A stretch of DNA of 64,000 bases from Craterostigma plantagineum (GCA_027422505.1 JAPQWV010000006.1:9848501-9912500), one strand, 5' to 3'; positions 35,369-47,586 are shown, counted from the first letter of the stretch. The notes: a model not told the origin generated them from the sequence alone. Translations and numbers: made by a program.

Positions 35369-35712
35369 TTTGCTTTTGTGTTGGTCTTTCACATGTTGTA
35401 ATGGTATTGTAACCATCGTTTATGAAGTAAAACTATCGGTCCTATCTCGTCTCTAGACTCTGCGTTGTACCCATCTTCAATGTTTGTAATAAACTTATTA
35501 TTAATTAAAATATTACTGTTATTATTATTGTTGTTGTTTTATTTAATTTAATTTATATAAGTTTTAGATTATTAATTAATATTATTATATATATATTTTA
35601 CTATTATTATTTTTTTTTAATTTATAATGCTTAAGACATAAATAAAAATACTTGGGTTGCCTCCCAAGAAGCGCTTCTTTAAAGTCGTGAGCCGGACGTA
35701 CCATTTTTCGTT
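35369..35712. other. AT-rich spacer
   Basis: Contains a partial repeat of the small gene's tail and AT-rich simple sequence (35480-35640), then the TGCCTCCCAAG block that borders the pol end in both B and A. No gene. Confidence 0.5.
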
Positions 35713-36900
35713 CTATGATAGCTTGAAATCGAGGTACATGACCTCCTTTGTTCCTGTGTCTGCTCCTCCTCCGTAGTAATGCTTCAGTCGATGGCCATTA
35801 ACCTTGAAATTTCCCTGCTCAACATTTGAAATTTCGACAGTACCATAGGGAAAAACACTAGTAACTGTAAAAGGTCCAGACCAACGAGATCTTAGCTTTC
35901 CGGAAAAAACTCTAAGACGAGAATTGAAAAGGAGGACTTGATCCCCCTCTTGAAATTCTCTATGTTGCTTGATCTTCTTATCGTGATACGCTTTTGAGCG
36001 CTCCTTATACATTTTTGCATTGTCGTATGCCGACAAACACCATTCATCAACCTCATTGATCTGGAGCTTACGTTTTTCACCGGCTTGCACCAAATCGAGG
36101 TTTAAAGACTTTATCGCCCAGTAGGCTTTATGTTCTAGTTCAACAGGAAGGTGACATGCCTTTCCGTAAACTAGTCGATATGGGGTAGTGCCTATTGGCG
36201 TCTTATATGCAGTCCTATACGCCCAAAGTGCGTCGTTAAGTTTATTCGCCCATTCCCGTCGATTCCCATCTATTGTTTTCTCTAGAATGTGCTTCAATTC
36301 ACGGTTCACTACTTCTACTTGACCACTAGCTTGGGATGGTATGGGGTGGATAGGCTGTGTCTAACACCATAACGTTCTAACGTGCGTGCAAACTGGGTGT
36401 TACAGAAATGTGTACCCCTATCACTAATAATGCACGTAGGCGCCCCAAAACGTGAGAACAATGCTCGAAGAAATCTAACGACTACCCTAGCGTCGTTCGT
36501 GGGTAAGGCTTGCGCCTCAGCCCATTTAGACACATAATCGACCGCAACTAGGATGTACTTATTATTGTACGAGCTAGGGAATGGTCCCATAAAATCTATA
36601 CCCCAAACGTCGAAAATTTCACAAACTAGGATGAAGTTCTGGGGCATTTCGTCGCGTTTCGAGAGAGTACCTGCGCGCTGACAATGATCACAAGTGTCAA
36701 CGTACCTTTGGGCGTCCTTGAATATCGTGGGCCAGTAGAATCCGCTTTCCAACACCTTCTGAGCGGTTCTGTTGGCTGCGTAGTGCCCTCCGGTCGGTCC
36801 ATTGTGGCAGTGCCTCAGGATCTGTGTCGTTTCTGGAACGGCAAAGCATCATCGTATCACCTGGTCTGCACATCGCCTGAAAAGATATGGGTCTTCCCAA
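35713..36900 (-). pseudogene. B integrase (one frameshift)
   Basis: The zinc finger end [17 protein letters not shown] is followed by the core: [15 protein letters not shown] (first Asp), [12 protein letters not shown] (second Asp) and, across a one-base lesion at about 36311, the Glu-containing stretch before [13 protein letters not shown]. The C-terminal domain follows ([37 protein letters not shown]). The family is Ty3/gypsy of the Athila branch. It inserts the cDNA. The shift makes the present copy inactive. Confidence 0.85.
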
Positions 36901-37015
36901 AAGTAGTATCTCAAATCAGAAAAAAATTTCTTCTTCTGCTGACTGGTATACTCCTTTGGTAGGACCCTCGCAACAAGATAGTTAGCGTAATCTGCAAACC
37001 AGGGAGTGACGTCAC

Positions 37016-37980
37016 TTACCACCTGTATCGAGTAAAGATGCTCGTCTGGGAACCATCTTGTATCGGCCTTCCGTCCTTGTGGTATATTTCGGACTCCTCC
37101 AGTCGAGAGAGGTGATCCGCCGCTAGGTTCTCCGTATCCTTCTTATCCCGAATCTCAATATCGAACTCTTGCAGTAGTAGGATCCATCTGATTAGCCGTG
37201 GCTTGGCATCGGGCTTTGCCAACAAGACTTAAGAGCAGAATGGTCAGTAAAAACGATAACTTTGGATAGGATAAGATATGACCTGAACTTGTCGAAAGCA
37301 AACACGACAGCCAACAGCTCCTTTTCGGTGGTCGTGTAATTGGCTTGGGCTGCGTCTAACGTCTTACTCGCATAGTAGATCGGCCTAAAATGGTTGTCCT
37401 TACGCTGCCCTAACACGGCCCCAACTGCATAGTCACTAGCATCGCACATTAGTTCAAAGGGCAGCCCCCAGTCAGGGGCGACCATAATAGGTGCTGCGAT
37501 AAGTCGCTCCTTAAGCAAATTGAAAGCATGCAAGCACTCGTCATTAAAATCAAATGGGGCATCTTTTTCTAGCAACCTAGACATGGGTCTCGCGATCTTA
37601 GAAAAATCTTTAATAAACCTACGATAAAACCCCGCATGTCCTAGAAAGCTCCTAATGGACTTCACGTTCTAGGGAACGGGCAATTTTTCTATCGTCTCTA
37701 ACTTAGCTCGGTCCACTTCGATTCCCTTAGAGGAGATCTTATGACCGAGAACTATACCCTCTCGAACCATGAAGTGGCACGTTTCCCAATTAAGTGCCAA
37801 GTTTGTTTCCTCGCATCGTGCGAGTACGAGTTTCAGATTTGACAAACGTGCATCAAACGAGAAACCGAACACAGAAAAGTCGTCCATAAATACCTCCATT
37901 ACCTCACCTACCAGTTCGTCGAATATGGCCATCATGCATCGCTGGAAGGTGGCTGGGGCATTGCATAAGCCAAATGGCAT
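37016..37980 (-). pseudogene. B reverse transcriptase end and RNase H
   Basis: 37980-37669 carries MPFGLCNAPATFQRCM and the catalytic FMDDFSVF. 37665-37192 has the RT thumb (SFLGHAGFYRRFIKDFSKIA) and RNase H (MCDASDYAVGAVLGQR, YYASKTLDAAQANYTTTEKE). 37225-37016 adds the RNase H end/connection ([20 protein letters not shown]). Breaks at about 37667 and 37220. Sequence is typical of Athila pol. Confidence 0.85.
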
Positions 37981-38042
37981 CCTTCGGTACGCGAACGTTC
38001 CGAACGGGCATGTAAACGTCGTCTTTTCCTGGTCCTCGGGTG

Positions 38043-40376
38043 CTATGGGGATCTACAGATAACCTGACAAACCATCAAGGAAACAATAAAATGAATGACC
38101 GGCGAGTTTTCTAACATCTGATCAATAAACGGTAAAGGAAAATGATCCTTTCTCGTCGCATCGTTCAACTTCCTGTAGTCAATGCAGACGCGCCATCCAG
38201 TCACCGTCCTCGTCGGAATCAGCTCGTTCTTGTCATTGGTGACGACCGTCATGCCTCCCTTCTTTGGGACTACTTGGACCGGGCTGACCCATGCGCTGTC
38301 TGAAATGGGATAGATCATCCCTGCGTCTAGCAGTTTGATCACTTCCTTCTTTACCACGTCCTTCATATTGGGGTTGAGCCGCCTTTGGCGTTGAGCGACC
38401 GGCTTGAAATCGTCCTCCATGAGGATCTTATGCGTGCAGTAGCTCGGGCTGATACCCCTTATGTCGGATATTTTCCACGCCAAGGCCTTCTTGTACGCTT
38501 TCAACACATCCAAGAGCTGGCCCTTCTGTCCGTTGTCTAGGCTCGACGAGATGATGACTGGTAGCCCTCCATTGCTGCTAAGGAACGCGTACTCGAGGTG
38601 GTCGGGCAGCGGCTTCAACTCTAGGACCGGTGGCTCCTCAACCGAGCTCTTTTCTTTGTCCTCTTCGCTGCTCTCGTCGATGGCTATGATAAGCTCGTCG
38701 ACCTCCTCCCCACACTCGTCGATTGCCATAAGTGTATGCATGTCCTGCTCGCCGACCTGTGACAGACCTTGCACGGAAAAGAGAAAATCGTGCTCAAACA
38801 CGTCTAAAAAATAGCATTTATCGTCTTGCTCATTACTCTTTTTCATCGAATCTGCCATACTAAATGTAACGTTTTCTCCATCTACTGTCAACGTCAATGT
38901 ACCATTCCTAACGTCTATCATGGTTTCTCCTGTGGCTAAGAACGGTCTGCCTAATATCAACGGGACATTATCATCCTCCTCCATGTCTAAAATAACGAAA
39001 TCAGCAGGAATTACGAACTTATCCACTTTAACTAGAACGTCCTCGATAACACCTCGAGGATACTTCAACGATCTATCGGCTAACTGCAAGCTCATCCTAG
39101 TGGGTCGTGGCTCACCTAATCCTAAGCGCTTAAACATTGAATATGGCATTAAATTAATGCTAGCACCTAGGTCAGCTAACGCACGCTCAACAACTAAGTC
39201 TCCTATAAGACAGGGAATAGTAAAACTCCCTGGGTCCTTAAGCTTCTTAGGGATCTTGCTTTGGAGTATCGCCGAGCACTCTCCTCGCAGGCATACGGTG
39301 GAGACATGTTCGAGCTTCCTTCTGTTCGTCAGTAGGTCGTTCAAGAACTTGGCGAAGCTAGGCATCTGCGTAATAGCTTCAACAAAAGGTAGGTTAATAT
39401 GCAATTCCTTACACATACTCATAAATTTACCAAATTGTGCCTCGTCTTTATCCTTCTTTAGTCGGGCTGGGTAAGGAATTTTTGGCTGGTATGGCTTCAC
39501 CGGTGGCCGCTCGATCTCCTTCGCCTTTTCTTTCTCAGGCGCGACCTTCTCCTTCTCAGCTTCGGCGTTTTCCTTTTCAGCTTCAGCTTTCTCAACATTG
39601 TCGCCTTTGCCCATCTCCATTTCTGGCTCGTCGTGGACCTCGACCTCAGCTTTATCATTTGATTTCTTCTTGGGAGGTACCTCTTGCAACTCTCTTCCGT
39701 TTCTCAGGGTGACCGCCTTGCAATACTCCTTGGGATTTGGTTCGGTATAACTTGGGAGTGATCCCTGAGTTCGCTCAGCCAACTGCTTCGCCATCTGGCC
39801 CACTTGCTGCTCCAATTTCTTGATAGAAGCGTCGGTATTCTGGGCACGTACTTCTATGTACTCCTCCATCTTATTCATCCGACTCTCGTGGGCTTGTGTG
39901 GTGTTGCTGAAATTGGTGATGAGCGTCTTCATCATATCCTTCATTTCCCTAATGTCGTCGGACCCCGACCCTGCAGATGTATTCTGATACGGACGTGATG
40001 TTCCTCCTTGGAAACCAGAAGATCTAGGTTGGAATCCCGGTGGTCCTTGGGCGTTGTGGTTTTGGTTCCCATATGATAGATTTGGATGCGCGCGAGGTTG
40101 AAAACTTCGCTGGCCTTGGTAATTCCCCATATAGTCCACGTGTTCTAGTGATTGTCCAACTTGGCACTCCGAGGTCTCATGAGCTGCACCACAAATCTCG
40201 CATTGTGGTGTATATTGCTTCTGAGGCGTTGGGCTTGTCATCACGGCATGTATTGGCTGTGTTTGCCCGGCCTTTGGGAGTAGTGTGTTGATCACTGTCT
40301 GGAGCTGGGAATTGGTAGTTGCAATCTGCTGTTGCAACGCCTCAATCTTGGCATGTGTAGCAGTCTCCTCGCTCAC
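38043..40376 (-). pseudogene. B gag C-terminus, protease and RT start (777-codon frame)
   Basis: The N-terminal third is gag tail: a Cys-containing linker (CEICGAAHETSEC, a partial zinc knuckle), a coiled coil, and the Athila-type INLPFVEAITQMPSFAKFL. The protease core is ALADLGASINLMPYSMF, with D-L-G-A in place of the usual D-T/S-G-A, common in this branch. RT begins with WVSPVQVVPKKGGMTVV and WRVCIDYRKLNDATRKDHFP. The frame breaks after IDQMLE, before the next RT block. It is the longest intact frame in the window. Confidence 0.85.
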
Positions 40377-41293
40377 CCCAACACTCCTGGAGTCTTAATC
40401 CTCGTATTGCCTCTCATGAAACTGTTCCTCGAGTAGTCTTCGATTAGGTTCCAAGCGTCTGTAGCATTGAGCTTTACGAGCCCTCCTCCCGCGGCTCCGT
40501 CTAACATATGAACTGTTTGATCATTGAGGCCCTCATGAAATCGGTTGATCATAGCGGCCTTCGACATCCCGTGTTGTGGACATTTCTTCAACAGCGATTT
40601 GTACCTCTCCCACACTTCGTAAAGATTCTCTGAATCCTTCTGGTGAAAAAGGGAAATCTCCGTCTTCAACCGTAATACCTTTGACAGTGGGAGTAATGGC
40701 CGATGAATGCTGCTCGTAGTTCTTCCCACGTAGTGATCGATCTGGGCGGTAACATCTCCAACCAATCCTTCGCCCTGTACTTGAGTGAGAATGGAAACAA
40801 CATTAGTTTAATCGCATCACTCGGGACCCCATTAATCTTAATGGTGTCTGTTACTGTAAGAAAAGCCTTCAGGTGGGAGTACGGATCATCATCGGGATTT
40901 CCTTCAAACTGGGGCCGTCTGAAAGATCATCTGAAGCCAGGCGTGCTTCAGCTCGAAATTGTTGTTCTCGATCGGCGGAATAACGATTGCCGATTCAGTT
41001 CCGCCGAGGGAGGCACTCTTGAGTAGGTCTTGTAGAGATTGTTCCTCTTCTTGGTCCTGGTGGACCGGTACTCTGCGTTCAGCCATCTCGACTTCTGTCT
41101 CTCGACCGTCTACAGATGCCTCTGTTCGAGAATTCTCTGCCGACTCCTGAGAGTTGTCCTCTGAGTAGCTTACTAACGCTTCTTGATATTTACTAGCCGT
41201 GCCTTCTGAATTGTATCTGAGTTGCCTTCGCAATTTCCGCTCGAAATCTGGATCTCCTTCAACAATTAGACCCGATGGGTGGCTTCGGGTCAT
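40373..41293 (-). pseudogene. B gag N-terminal part (broken)
   Basis: Starts MTRSHPSGLIVEGD at 41293, about 175 nt after the PBS. 41293-40904 is acidic. After a frameshift the Retrotrans_gag domain continues (KYRAKDWLEMLPP-like region) and 40765-40373 contains FHQKDSENLYEVWERYKSLL and CPQHGMSKAAMINRFHEGL. Gag would form the particle. At least two lesions. Confidence 0.75.
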
Positions 41294-41467
41294 CCACCGT
41301 CAAACAGTACCTTCAATGAGTGAAAACGAAAATTAGCAAAGAACTAGACAAATACGTTGAAAAGGTAACGAGACTAATAATGATGTAGAAACAAAAAAAC
41401 GCAATTAACCAAAAACTGGGAAAATAGCTAAATTACCGAGCTAGGGTGTTCCTAATATCAATTTATT

Positions 41468-41484
41468 CCCCGGCAACGGCGCCA
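41468..41484 (-). promoter_or_regulatory. Primer binding site of B, tRNA-Asp(GUC)
   Basis: - strand TGGCGCCGTTGCCGGGG is complementary to the 3' end of plant tRNA-Asp. It lies 6 nt inside the LTR end. Confidence 0.85.
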
Positions 41485-41490
41485 AAAACT

Positions 41491-43095
41491 TGATCGCGTG
41501 TGTGTATGTTTAAATTAAAAGATCGTGCGAGTACGTCAAGTAATAATTAAAATGAATATATTATAACTAGAATCACGCGCGATAGGCAGTGTACCTATCG
41601 TTTCTAATATAGCTATAGCGAATATCCGAGTATCGAACACGAGGAATAAATTGAGTACTAGTATTAACCTATTGACTCGATATTTAACCTAAATAAAATA
41701 ACAGGATTTGTTTATATTACGAACTAACTTAACAGAGCAACTTAAAGGATCGAAAGACTAAGGAACACAACTAGAAGTAATAAGAGTGACTTAAGATGAC
41801 AAATATGTGTCCGGGATTCGAATCCCGCTGAGTTTTGTTGGCTAAGGCTTACGGAATATCGCTCCTACGTGATTATCGACTAAATCGCAGTAATTTCCTA
41901 CCCACTCACGGATTTGCTGTCGCTCTAAACGTTCGTGGGGATCTAAATTTAGCGATTACTAGACGGCGAGGATCGAGTATTTGCTGTCGCCCTATACTCG
42001 AATCCTAACGTCTACGAACGGCCTAATCGTTATTTAGCTGTCGCCCTAAATGATATACCACACATGCATATCAACACATAGACATATTGATACGAAGAAA
42101 CAACATCATAGAACGATAAATAGTCGAATACACGTGTTCACGATTATCCTACGCCTTAACTACAACATAACCCAACGTTCATCTATTCCCAAACACACAA
42201 AAGGATTAGCTACTCATATCGAACGTCACGACAACGAGATTTAAGGAAAACGAGGATAGAGAACTCATAAAAACTCCCCTAAGAAGTGAATATGGCGTTT
42301 CCGAGGTGGAGCTCTCGTTCCTCGATCGTATGAGCGTAGCTTCGTTGCTGGATCGTCCCTTGAGCTTCTCCGAATCACGGGACTGCTTCTAGTGTTCTTC
42401 CTTCTCTTCTTTGCTCTAAGTTTTCGTCCCTATGAGGTTCCCTTGAGTTCTGAGTAGGAGTCCCTTTTTATGCTTCGAAAATGGCCTATTTCTTGACTTT
42501 CTGGCATGAGTCACGGCCTCGTGCAACATGATTCACGGTCGTGACGGCGACTTAAACCCTAAAACTTGACTCTCTGTCGTGACTCACGGCTTGTTGCATC
42601 AGAAGTCACGGCCGTGACGGCAAGGACTTCTCTTCATCAAACTCGCTGCCGTCGTTCACGGTCTCTCGCATGAAGGGTCACGGCCGTGACTAGGTTCCAC
42701 TAACTCTCTGCCGGTATTCACGACTTCTTGCTTGAGGAGTCACGGCCGTGACGATAGACAATAAACTTACCCCTCGTCTCTGCCTTGATTCACGGCGTCT
42801 AGCATGGTGATTCACGGCCGTGACATTTAGTCTTTTGTCTTCCTAAGCTTACTGCCCTTGTTCACGGCTTCTTGCGATGTTATTCACGGCCGTGACTTGC
42901 TCCTGTCAGCTTCACATTTTTCCATTTTCGCGTCGTTTTCGCCTCGTTTTCGTTCCTCTTCGCTCCATAATCATTCGAATGTCCTACAATATTTAAATGG
43001 GTGTTAATAGAGCCAATAAATGCATGGAATGATCAATAATTTCTTATTATAACCCAATTAAACACAACAATAAACGTATTAAAATACGTTTATCA
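41491..43095 (-). repeat. 5' LTR of B
   Basis: 1605 bp, TGATCGCGTG...CGTTTATCA on the + strand; carries the TCACGGCCGTGA array at 42510-42905. Confidence 0.9.
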
Positions 43096-44907
43096 GCATG
43101 AATTTGAGATCATATAGATAAGGTGAACTTGATATGCCTTGTTTAACTTACATGGGTTTTCAAAACCTAGTCCTTTATGGGGACTATAGAAATCAACGTT
43201 AGCTGGTTTGTTCAAGAAGATCGTTTGTTCTGACTGATCTCGTCGGGTTAAAATGTCCTCCAATTTTTTTATTTTGGAGTACAGTCTTTCCCGTTCTTTA
43301 CATAGTAAGTCATATTTAGTTGTAGCTTCCATTGCCTGATCTCTATGAGATTTCATTTCCTTTTCTAATTCCTTGGCTTTAGCTTCGGATTTTTTCACTT
43401 GTATTTCTAGCTTAGCAACCTTTTCATTTGCTACAATTACACGAATCTTCTCACATGCATAATCATATCTAAACTTATCTAATACTACTAAATTCTTCTC
43501 TAAGTTAGCTTCTAGTTCCTTGATTTTCCTTTTTCCCAATTTGTTAGATTTATATAAGGATAAAAATTCATTTTTCATCTTAAGTAAGGAATCATAATAT
43601 GCTTCACTTACCTCCACTATGTCTGAATTGTTAGAGGTTTCCCTGTCTGACTCGCTACCTTCAGCTCCAGCTCCATCTTCTTCGTCATCTAGTTTGGCCA
43701 TCAGTGCCACGTTCTCATTCTCGCTGTCTGAGGTATCTTCAAGCCAATGATCCTCTTCTGCCATTAAGACCAGTCCCTTTTCTTTTTGTTCAGCTAATTG
43801 AATTTTTCGGCGGTAATAGCTAACGTCCTTTTTCTTGGGCATTCTGCACTCTCTGGCAAAGTGTCCATTCTTACCGCAGTTGAAGCATTTGCCGCCTTGA
43901 TGAGGAGTTTCAGAGTTGTTTTCCTCATCCTGAGTCTTTCCTTTAGAGTTGGAGGAAGTTCTTTGACGATTGGAGGAGGAACCAGTCTTCTTATAATATT
44001 TCTTCTGTACGAAATTCGAGACCAAAGCGAGTTTCTTAGCAAGATCTTTGAGGGTGATCTCCTGGTCTCCATGTTTCGTAAGATCCTTGGATTCGTCATC
44101 AGAATCAGAGTCTTCTCCCTCCTTAACTTGTGATGACTGGATAATTTTTTTGTCCTTGGATTGTTTTCTTGATGATCGTTCAGTCATAAGAGCAAGTGAG
44201 TCGCTTCCTATTGATTTGATTTCCTCCCTTCGTTTCTCCACATGATTGGAATGTTGATTGAGGTAGTCGAATAATGTATGAATGCTAACTTTTGTTAGGT
44301 CGTTCATTTGTCTTATCATAATTGCAGTAGCCTCCCATTCTGGATGAAGTGATCCTAAGAATTTGATATTGATCTCCATTACACTTTTTGTGACTCCATT
44401 CATCTTTAGCTCGTTTAGAAGAACAAGAAATCGATGGAAGGTTTCTTGGAGAGTTTCCCCTTTGTTAGCATGAAAGCGGTCATAAGATATGAGTGTGTTC
44501 GCCATTCTTGCCATTGTATTGACTTCTGTCCCCTGCATCATAATTCGAAGAGCATCCCACATTTCTTTTGCGCTATCACCACATTCGAGTTGCATCAAAA
44601 TGTCATTGGGAATGGCTTGCATCATGTATGATTTTGCCACTTTGTCTGCCTTTAGTCGCAGTTTTTCTTCATCACTGCATTGGTCAGCAGTTTTCAAGAT
44701 CCTCTGTTCCTCTCTTGCAGGAGTGGTGTCAGTAGTGGCGGGAATTATGGTCCAATACTGTGTAGGTCCATTGTAAATAGATTCCAGAAGGTTTTCTGAA
44801 TTGTCCTTGCTTTCTATGAAGTTGATGAACCTTCTCTTCCAGACTGCGTATTCTCCATGTCGGACAATGGGAGGTCTAACATCATTTCACATACTAAAAG
44901 AGTCCAT
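43096..44907 (-). pseudogene. F gag (nonsense codon, then cut by B)
   Basis: ATG at 44907 gives MDSFSM and then TGA at 44889-44887. The same frame continues with the UBN2/Retrotran_gag domain (VRPPIVRHGEYAVWKRRF ... MWDALRIMMQGTEVNTM), a zinc knuckle CFNCGKNGHFARECRMP and a long coiled coil (about residues 380-490 of the frame), ending at GLGFENP where B is inserted. Gag is the capsid protein. A large gag with a coiled-coil tail is usual in SIRE elements. Confidence 0.85.
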
Positions 44908-45106
44908 TGCTTGTGTTTTGGATATGATCGTTAACGTGTAATGTGAGGAAAAGTTGATTTGAAATGAAATTGGTTCAAAGTCTAAAACTTTAGACTTTGA
45001 CTTTGACTCGAAAAATAAGTTCGTGGAATTTTGTTCAGAGTCGTGGATTTTGCTATGTGAGGATTGCGATGTATGTTGACGAGCGTACTTTAACCAGAAT
45101 TTAACA

Positions 45107-45560
45107 AGTTCGCAAAACGGCAAAAGTTCGCAAATCGCAAGATTGTACTGATTCGCAAACTAATGAAGGATTCGCGAAATGTCCAGTGACATGTACAATT
45201 GTCCCAATTCGCAGAATGAGATGAATTCGCAAAAGTGTGAATTTGCAGAAGTGTGAAAGAGTCCGCGAATTTCTACCGGAAGTTGAGGTTCGCAAAAATT
45301 CTTCGAACGTGTTCGCAAATTTTGCGGAGACTGAAGTTCGCAAAAATTCTTCGACTGGATTCGCGAAAATTCTTATCTTTTCTGGTTAGCGAACTTTCAA
45401 GAATTCGCAAAAAGGACTATCAAGGAGTTCGTAAAATTTCTATCAAGGAGTTCGTAAAATTTGCGGGTTGACTTGATTCCTTCAATTCACGGTCGGTCCT
45501 CAACTTGAATTCGTGAAACTGAATTGCAAATTTAGAATTTGCGAATTCAAATCCAACTTA
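45107..45560. repeat. F leader motif array (TTCGCAAA/TTCGCGAA)
   Basis: Between the PBS and gag about 19 copies of GTTCGCAAA or ATTCGCGAA words occur, the same vocabulary as 22250-23830. No gene. Confidence 0.7.
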
Positions 45561-45770
45561 AGTGCCGTTCGCAATCTCAAAAGCAGACCAAACAATGAAG
45601 CTGTTCTTCAGCAAAAATCCAGAAGTTTAATGCAAATTGACAGAAACAGATTCAGTAGTTCTCAGAACATAGAGAAACCAGCCAGCCGTCCAAGTTGCAG
45701 AATAATCTAAAAAAAACTTATATTGACGATGCTTAAGAACTTGGAATGAAGTTTCCTCACCTACACGCTT

Positions 45771-45782
45771 GCTCTGATACCA
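45771..45782 (-). promoter_or_regulatory. Primer binding site of F, tRNA-iMet
   Basis: TGGTATCAGAGC on the - strand, 2 nt from the LTR end. Confidence 0.9.
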
Positions 45783-45784
45783 TT

Positions 45785-46080
45785 TGTAATTCCAGATTAT
45801 CCAAGAACACTTCAACAAATTAAACCTTCGTAGAATGTGAATAGTGTGCTTTAGAGGTTTAGTGTTGAATACGTGAGATTTTAGCAAATGAAAACTTAGA
45901 TTAATGAGTATTAGGGTTTAAGCATAAATACATTGTGAGGTATTTAAGCCCATTGGGCCCCTAACAAGCCCATTACAAATACAACCCAACTACATAAAAT
46001 AAAACATCTATAAAATACATTGTAAAGAAATTAAAAGACTTAGAATAAATATTTTGGACACTTCTAAAATATTCCTAACA
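45785..46080 (-). repeat. 5' LTR of F
   Basis: 296 bp, about 11 differences from 18259-18554. Confidence 0.9.
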
Positions 46081-46085
46081 CATGT

Positions 46086-46629
46086 ATTTCGTTCATAAAT
46101 ATCGGTATTTTGGTATGGAAATCAGGTGTTTTGGTCAAGATTTAGGTATTTTACCCTCGAAATCAAGTATCCAAGTTAGTTACAATGAAAATTTGTGGGA
46201 AAGCTTCTTTTTGTGTTTGTGATGATTAATATACATTTCATGATTGATCTTTTCATGAATACCAACCATTTTAGCCTTATTTTTCTGAAAATAATACAGA
46301 TATCTATGAGGAAAATACATCCATAAAGCGAGTTATCTAAGACTAAAATGGTTGCTTTTAATCATATACCGTACATAGAATACTTGAATTTGACGATTAA
46401 ATACTTCTTTCTAAAGATAAATGTCAGTGCGATGTAACCAAAACAGCCATTTTAATCGTTAGTCACTCTTTTCAATTCGAAAATCATTTTCATAAATATC
46501 ACTATTTTTGTAACCAAAATTAGGTACGTTAATCTCAGTTAAGGTATTTTAACATCGAATACAAGTACTTGAGTTAGTTTAAGATTAAGTTTGCGAACAA
46601 ACTTCTTTAGTTTTTGATGATCCGGTGCA
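46086..46629. repeat. G: fifth tandem unit and right inner part
   Basis: 46086-46290 completes the tandem repeats cut by F. 46290-46629 is AT-rich sequence with 'aggtac.tt/aaggtatttt' words. No gene. Confidence 0.6.
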
Positions 46630-47164
46630 ATGCAAATTATCTTTTGCAGAAATATCAGTATTTTAAACCTAAATTTAGGTACTTCGGTCTCAGTTAAGGT
46701 ATTTTAGCATATAATTAAAGTTTTTGATTCAATTTTAATCACCCATTTGTTTATGTCGCTGAATTACAGTACTTTTTGTGTAAATATGGGTATTAGTTGC
46801 TTAAATTTATGTACTTTTGTCTCTATTTTAAGTATTTAATCCCCAAATATAAGCATTAATTGTCTCATGTTGCACCATTTTTGAAAAATTAATAATAATT
46901 CTTATGAATTCCGAAAAATATAGATGTGGATGTCATTTTGATCGGCATGAAATAAAGAATAATATAGATATATTTGTTTGTTTCTATTGTAAAGATCACA
47001 TGAAATAAAATTGGTTTTAACATTTAGTAGATTATGTAATTTAAAAGGGCATTATAGTAATTTAACTATTGGGGAGGTAAAATTAATTTTAGGTAGTGAA
47101 TCGTAAAATCAAACGCTTGGGACTGATTCCTAACTTTAAACTAGGTATTTTTTCTAAATTTCTC
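46630..47164 (-). repeat. Right TIR arm of G
   Basis: Reverse complement of 16822-17345 with scattered differences. Confidence 0.7.
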
Positions 47165-47279
47165 ATAATATTTAGACTTGGCGTTGACATTTAAATGTTT
47201 TCTATAGCCTTGTGGGCCCAGTCTTGACTGCTTCTTTCTACGTACGGACGGACCTATTCAATTTTATTTTTTTAAAGAA

Positions 47280-47586
47280 GGGGAATTCCTTATCGTTCCC
47301 TTTCAATATTTCAACTTCCTTTTAAATATCCCTAAAATTATTTCTTCCTTATAACTACCCATTTGAAAATTTACAGTTGGTATAATTAGAATAACAGTTG
47401 GTATAATAATCAAAATAGTTGGTATGATGTCCAGTTTAATTTCAGAAAAAGGGTATTTTCGTCCGTTTACTGTTTGGGGTATTAACGCACAACTTTTTCG
47501 CAGATGGGTACTGATAAGGAATAATTTTTGTCATAGGTACTGATAAGGAAGTTCAAAATTTGAAGGTACTGAAAGGGAGTTTACCC
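47280..47586. mobile_element. Mutator-type MITE, 9-bp TSD
   Basis: Ends GGGGAATTCC and (reverse) GGGTAAACTCC, inner TIR similarity 'CCCTTTCA.ta..TTCAA...CTTCCTT', flanked by perfect TTTAAAGAA (47271-47279 and 47587-47595). 307 bp, non-coding, with repeated 'agttggtat' and 'ggtactgataaggaa'. Confidence 0.7.

Larger units (their letters stand above)
28991..43095 (-). mobile_element. Athila-type gypsy element B (14.1 kb), nested in F
   Basis: LTRs of about 1604 bp (28991-30593 and 41491-43095) with TG...TTTATCA ends, a tRNA-Asp PBS and a purine tract. On the - strand: gag, protease, RT, RNase H, integrase, then non-coding DNA with an antisense small gene and a motif array, then an Athila ORF1/env-like frame. 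About 20 differences between the LTRs suggest a recent insertion, younger than F. Flanks are CAACT on the left and GCATG on the right, so no TSD is visible although gag of F clearly continues on both sides. Confidence 0.9.
18259..46080 (-). mobile_element. Copia element F (SIRE type), split by gypsy B
   Basis: Identical 296-bp-long LTR positions (18259-18554 and 45785-46080) with TGTAATTCC...CCTAACA ends are flanked by perfect CATGT duplications (18254-18258 and 46081-46085). Read on the - strand: LTR, PBS, motif-rich leader, gag, [B inserted], gag tail, protease, integrase, RT, RNase H, three purine tracts, antisense cassette, motif array, env-like frame, purine tract, LTR. About 11 differences in 296 bp separate the LTRs. 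Several stops and frameshifts show it is dead. Own length without B is about 13.7 kb. Confidence 0.9.
16822..47164. mobile_element. Mutator-like TIR element G, split by copia F
   Basis: The sequence 16822-17345 and the reverse complement of 46630-47164 match along about 500 bp, for example 'tttaaagtta.gaatcag', 'tgccgatcaaaatg.catcc', 'ataagaattattatta' and 'aaatgggt.attaaaattgaat', ending in 'ataatttgcattgcac'. The ends are flanked by GTAATATTG (16813-16821) and ATAATATTT (47165-47173), 7 of 9 identical, which suits the 9-bp TSD of Mutator elements. Without F it is about 2.5 kb. No transposase is visible, so it is non-autonomous. Confidence 0.7.
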
